Source: Candidozyma auris
Taxonomy: Eukaryota > Ascomycota > Pichiomycetes > Serinales > Metschnikowiaceae
DNA: 64,000 nucleotides
NCBI RefSeq assembly: GCF_003013715.1
Contig: NC_072817.1
Span: 496,001-560,000, forward strand
Direction: 5' to 3'
The notes beneath the pieces are model-generated. The model did no database searches, was not told the DNA's origin, and saw only the letters and a program-made list of their open reading frames with translations. How positions within the stretch are numbered: the stretch's first letter is position 1; every line of letters begins with the position of its first letter. This document shows, one piece after another, positions 62,497 to 64,000 of this stretch. The position numbers and the translations under genes were made by a program.

Positions 62497-62977
62497 TTCA
62501 CACAAGAGGATGGTGAAGACACTGAAGCCATAAACAGCTTTCAATCGACACTAGTATTCCAAGAGGTCTGTCTTTGAGGATAAATCTGTAACATTCAAAT
62601 TCACAAATATCACTTGATGTGTGCCGATTTTTTTCGCTGTCTGAGAGTAAGAGTCTTGATTGAAGTATGCCAATTGACTCTTTTTCGCAGCCACGAAAAA
62701 CTACCAAGAAATCTGATTTCTTTGCTGTGGTCAAAAAGGCCTACGTATATGAACTCTGGGTGTCCATTTTAAACAGGTCTTTCGATTTTCAGCCTTGCTT
62801 ACCATATATATAGAAATCATCTATACATAGTATTCTCTAATGAGTCATGGCGAGGTGCCGTATCTCGTAGGAGATAACGATATACCATGCAGGTTGATTG
62901 CATAGTGCAGCCGATTGTGGAGGTTGAAAAATGTTCAATTTTTTCCAACCCTCAACTGCTGTTCTCTTTATTAAAAT
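62497..62977. promoter_or_regulatory. LYS9 promoter region
   Basis: No gene is supported. A perfect TGAGTCA (62841-62847), the Gcn4 core, lies about 130 bases before the LYS9 ATG, fitting general amino-acid control. A short (TA)n-like stretch lies near 62801-62810. Confidence 0.5.
62841..62847 (+). promoter_or_regulatory. Gcn4-type site TGAGTCA upstream of LYS9
   Basis: Exact TGAGTCA about 130 bases before the LYS9 start. Lysine biosynthetic genes are classic Gcn4 targets in yeasts. Functional use is inferred. Confidence 0.5.
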
Positions 62978-64000
62978 ATGGTTCAAAAAGTTCTTCTCTT
63001 GGGCTCAGGCTTCGTCGCCAAGCCAACCGTCGACATTCTTTCTGCTGACAAAAACATAGAGGTCACTGTCGCCTGCAGAACTTTGGAGAAGGCTAAGCAA
63101 TTGGCTGGCTCCGTTGCAAACGCAATTTCCTTGGATGTCAACGACGAAAAGGCATTGTCTGATTCTGTTGCTCAATTTGACTTGGTCATCTCGTTGATCC
63201 CATACATTTACCACCACTTGGTTGTGAAGGCTGCCATTGCCCACAAGAAGCACGTGGTTACCACCTCCTACATCAACCCCAAGTTGAAGGAGTTGGAGCC
63301 TCAGATCAAGGAGGCTGGTATCACAGTGATGAACGAGATTGGCTTGGACCCAGGTATCGATCACTTGTACGCTGTCAAGACTATTGAGGAGGTGCATCAG
63401 GCTGGCGGTAAGATCAAGTCCTTCTTGTCCTACTGCGGTGGTTTGCCTGCTCCAGAGGCCTCTGGTAACCCATTGGGCTACAAGTTTTCTTGGTCTTCTC
63501 GTGGTGTTTTGTTGGCATTGACCAACTTTGCCAAGTACTGGCAAGATGGCAAAGTCGTGGACGTGAAGTCTGAGGACTTGATGGCCACCGCTAAGCCATA
63601 CTTCATCTACCCCGGTTTCGCTTTCGTCTGCTACCCTAACAGAGACTCCACCACCTATAAAGAGTTGTACAACATTCCAGAAGCTGAGACTGTCATCAGA
63701 GGTACTTTGAGATACCAGGGTTTCCCAGAGTTCATCAAGGTGCTCGTTGATTTGGGCTTCTTGAAGGAGACCGAACACCCTGCTTTCCAGAAGGCCCAGT
63801 CATGGAAGGATGCCTTGGCCCAATTGATTGGTGCCAACTCCTCTAACGAGAGTGATATTGTTGCCAAGATTTCTCTGTTGGCCACTTTCAAGAGCGAGGA
63901 GGACAAGGAGAGAATCATTTCTGGTTTCAAGTGGTTGGGTCTTTTGTCGGACAAACAAACCACACCAAGAAAGAACCCATTGGACACCTTGTGTGCCACT
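62978..64000 (+). CDS. LYS9: Saccharopine dehydrogenase (NADP+, L-glutamate forming), cut by the right edge
   Basis: Catalyses saccharopine formation from L-2-aminoadipate 6-semialdehyde and glutamate in the fungal alpha-aminoadipate lysine pathway. The 341 residues in the window begin MVQKVLLLGSGFVAKPTVDIL, a Rossmann GxGxxxxP nucleotide fold, and include NEIGLDPGIDH and SYCGGLPAPEASGNPLGYKFSWS, the substrate-domain signature. The full protein is about 446 residues in Saccharomyces, so roughly 100 are missing. Strong codon bias with only one CTG seen indicates high expression. A 257-codon antisense frame is a shadow. Confidence 0.95.
   Translation, partial: MVQKVLLLGSGFVAKPTVDILSADKNIEVTVACRTLEKAKQLAGSVANAISLDVNDEKALSDSVAQFDLVISLIPYIYHHLVVKAAIAHKKHVVTTSYINPKLKELEPQIKEAGITVMNEIGLDPGIDHLYAVKTIEEVHQAGGKIKSFLSYCGGLPAPEASGNPLGYKFSWSSRGVLLALTNFAKYWQDGKVVDVKSEDLMATAKPYFIYPGFAFVCYPNRDSTTYKELYNIPEAETVIRGTLRYQGFPEFIKVLVDLGFLKETEHPAFQKAQSWKDALAQLIGANSSNESDIVAKISLLATFKSEEDKERIISGFKWLGLLSDKQTTPRKNPLDTLCAT

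Noticed and set aside
63005..63778. 257-codon open frame antisense to LYS9
   Set aside because: Shadow of LYS9 codon bias; the sense strand encodes a full saccharopine dehydrogenase signature.

Overview
The window is a gene-dense, intron-poor stretch of a budding-yeast (Saccharomycotina) nuclear chromosome. Nearly every gene has a recognisable ascomycete-yeast counterpart. A complex I accessory subunit of the NDUFS5 type makes Saccharomyces itself unlikely. In-frame CTG codons are scarce in conserved genes, and those I could place fall at positions where relatives carry Ser, Thr or another polar residue (ERG5, HRT1, APL2, KGD1). This points to the CUG-Ser clade (Candida/Debaryomyces/Metschnikowia relatives), so CTG should probably be translated as serine throughout. 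I cannot name the species.

Layout, left to right: CFT2 (mRNA 3'-end processing), a twin-CX9C complex I subunit, NOC3 (ribosome biogenesis), ERG5 (ergosterol), then GND1 and MET3 sharing a divergent 1-kb promoter. A 2.2-kb AT-rich block without a convincing gene follows. Next come an MDP1-type phosphatase, a ZZ-domain autophagy receptor of the Atg19/Nbr1 type, an NHP10-like INO80 subunit, the very long UTP20, an RMD1/DUF155 protein, and a MedA-like regulator whose reading frame is broken at a C8 run. Then follow AIM24, MSS4, a secreted orphan with a Kex2-type site, APD1, a PDI-like ER protein, a glutaredoxin-like protein, AYR1, ROG1, KGD1, PAM17, STH1, CCP1, RPL9, PHA2, HRT1, MED7, APL2, a probable small subunit of serine palmitoyltransferase, MOG1, a HOC1/OCH1-family mannosyltransferase, and LYS9, cut by the right edge.

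Three genes have 5'-proximal introns that simple ORF calling misses: GND1, NHP10 and PHA2. All three have branch-point sequences (TACTAAC or TGCTAAC) only a few bases from the acceptor. GND1 is the most interesting locus. An upstream acceptor inside its intron is in phase with the 14-nt first exon and would add a short extension carrying a consensus type-2 peroxisomal targeting signal, RLSIVRRHL. The dominant acceptor would give the cytosolic enzyme. This matches the dual localisation by alternative splicing reported for Candida albicans Gnd1.

Functional links: GND1 (NADPH supply) and MET3 (sulfate activation) are divergent with CACGTG sites between them. KGD1 and CCP1, both respiratory, share the 10-mer TGGCCAATCA in their promoters. 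ERG5 has a TCGTATA sterol-element-like motif overlapping its TATA box. LYS9 has a TGAGTCA Gcn4-type site. I found no tRNA, rRNA, transposon or CRISPR.
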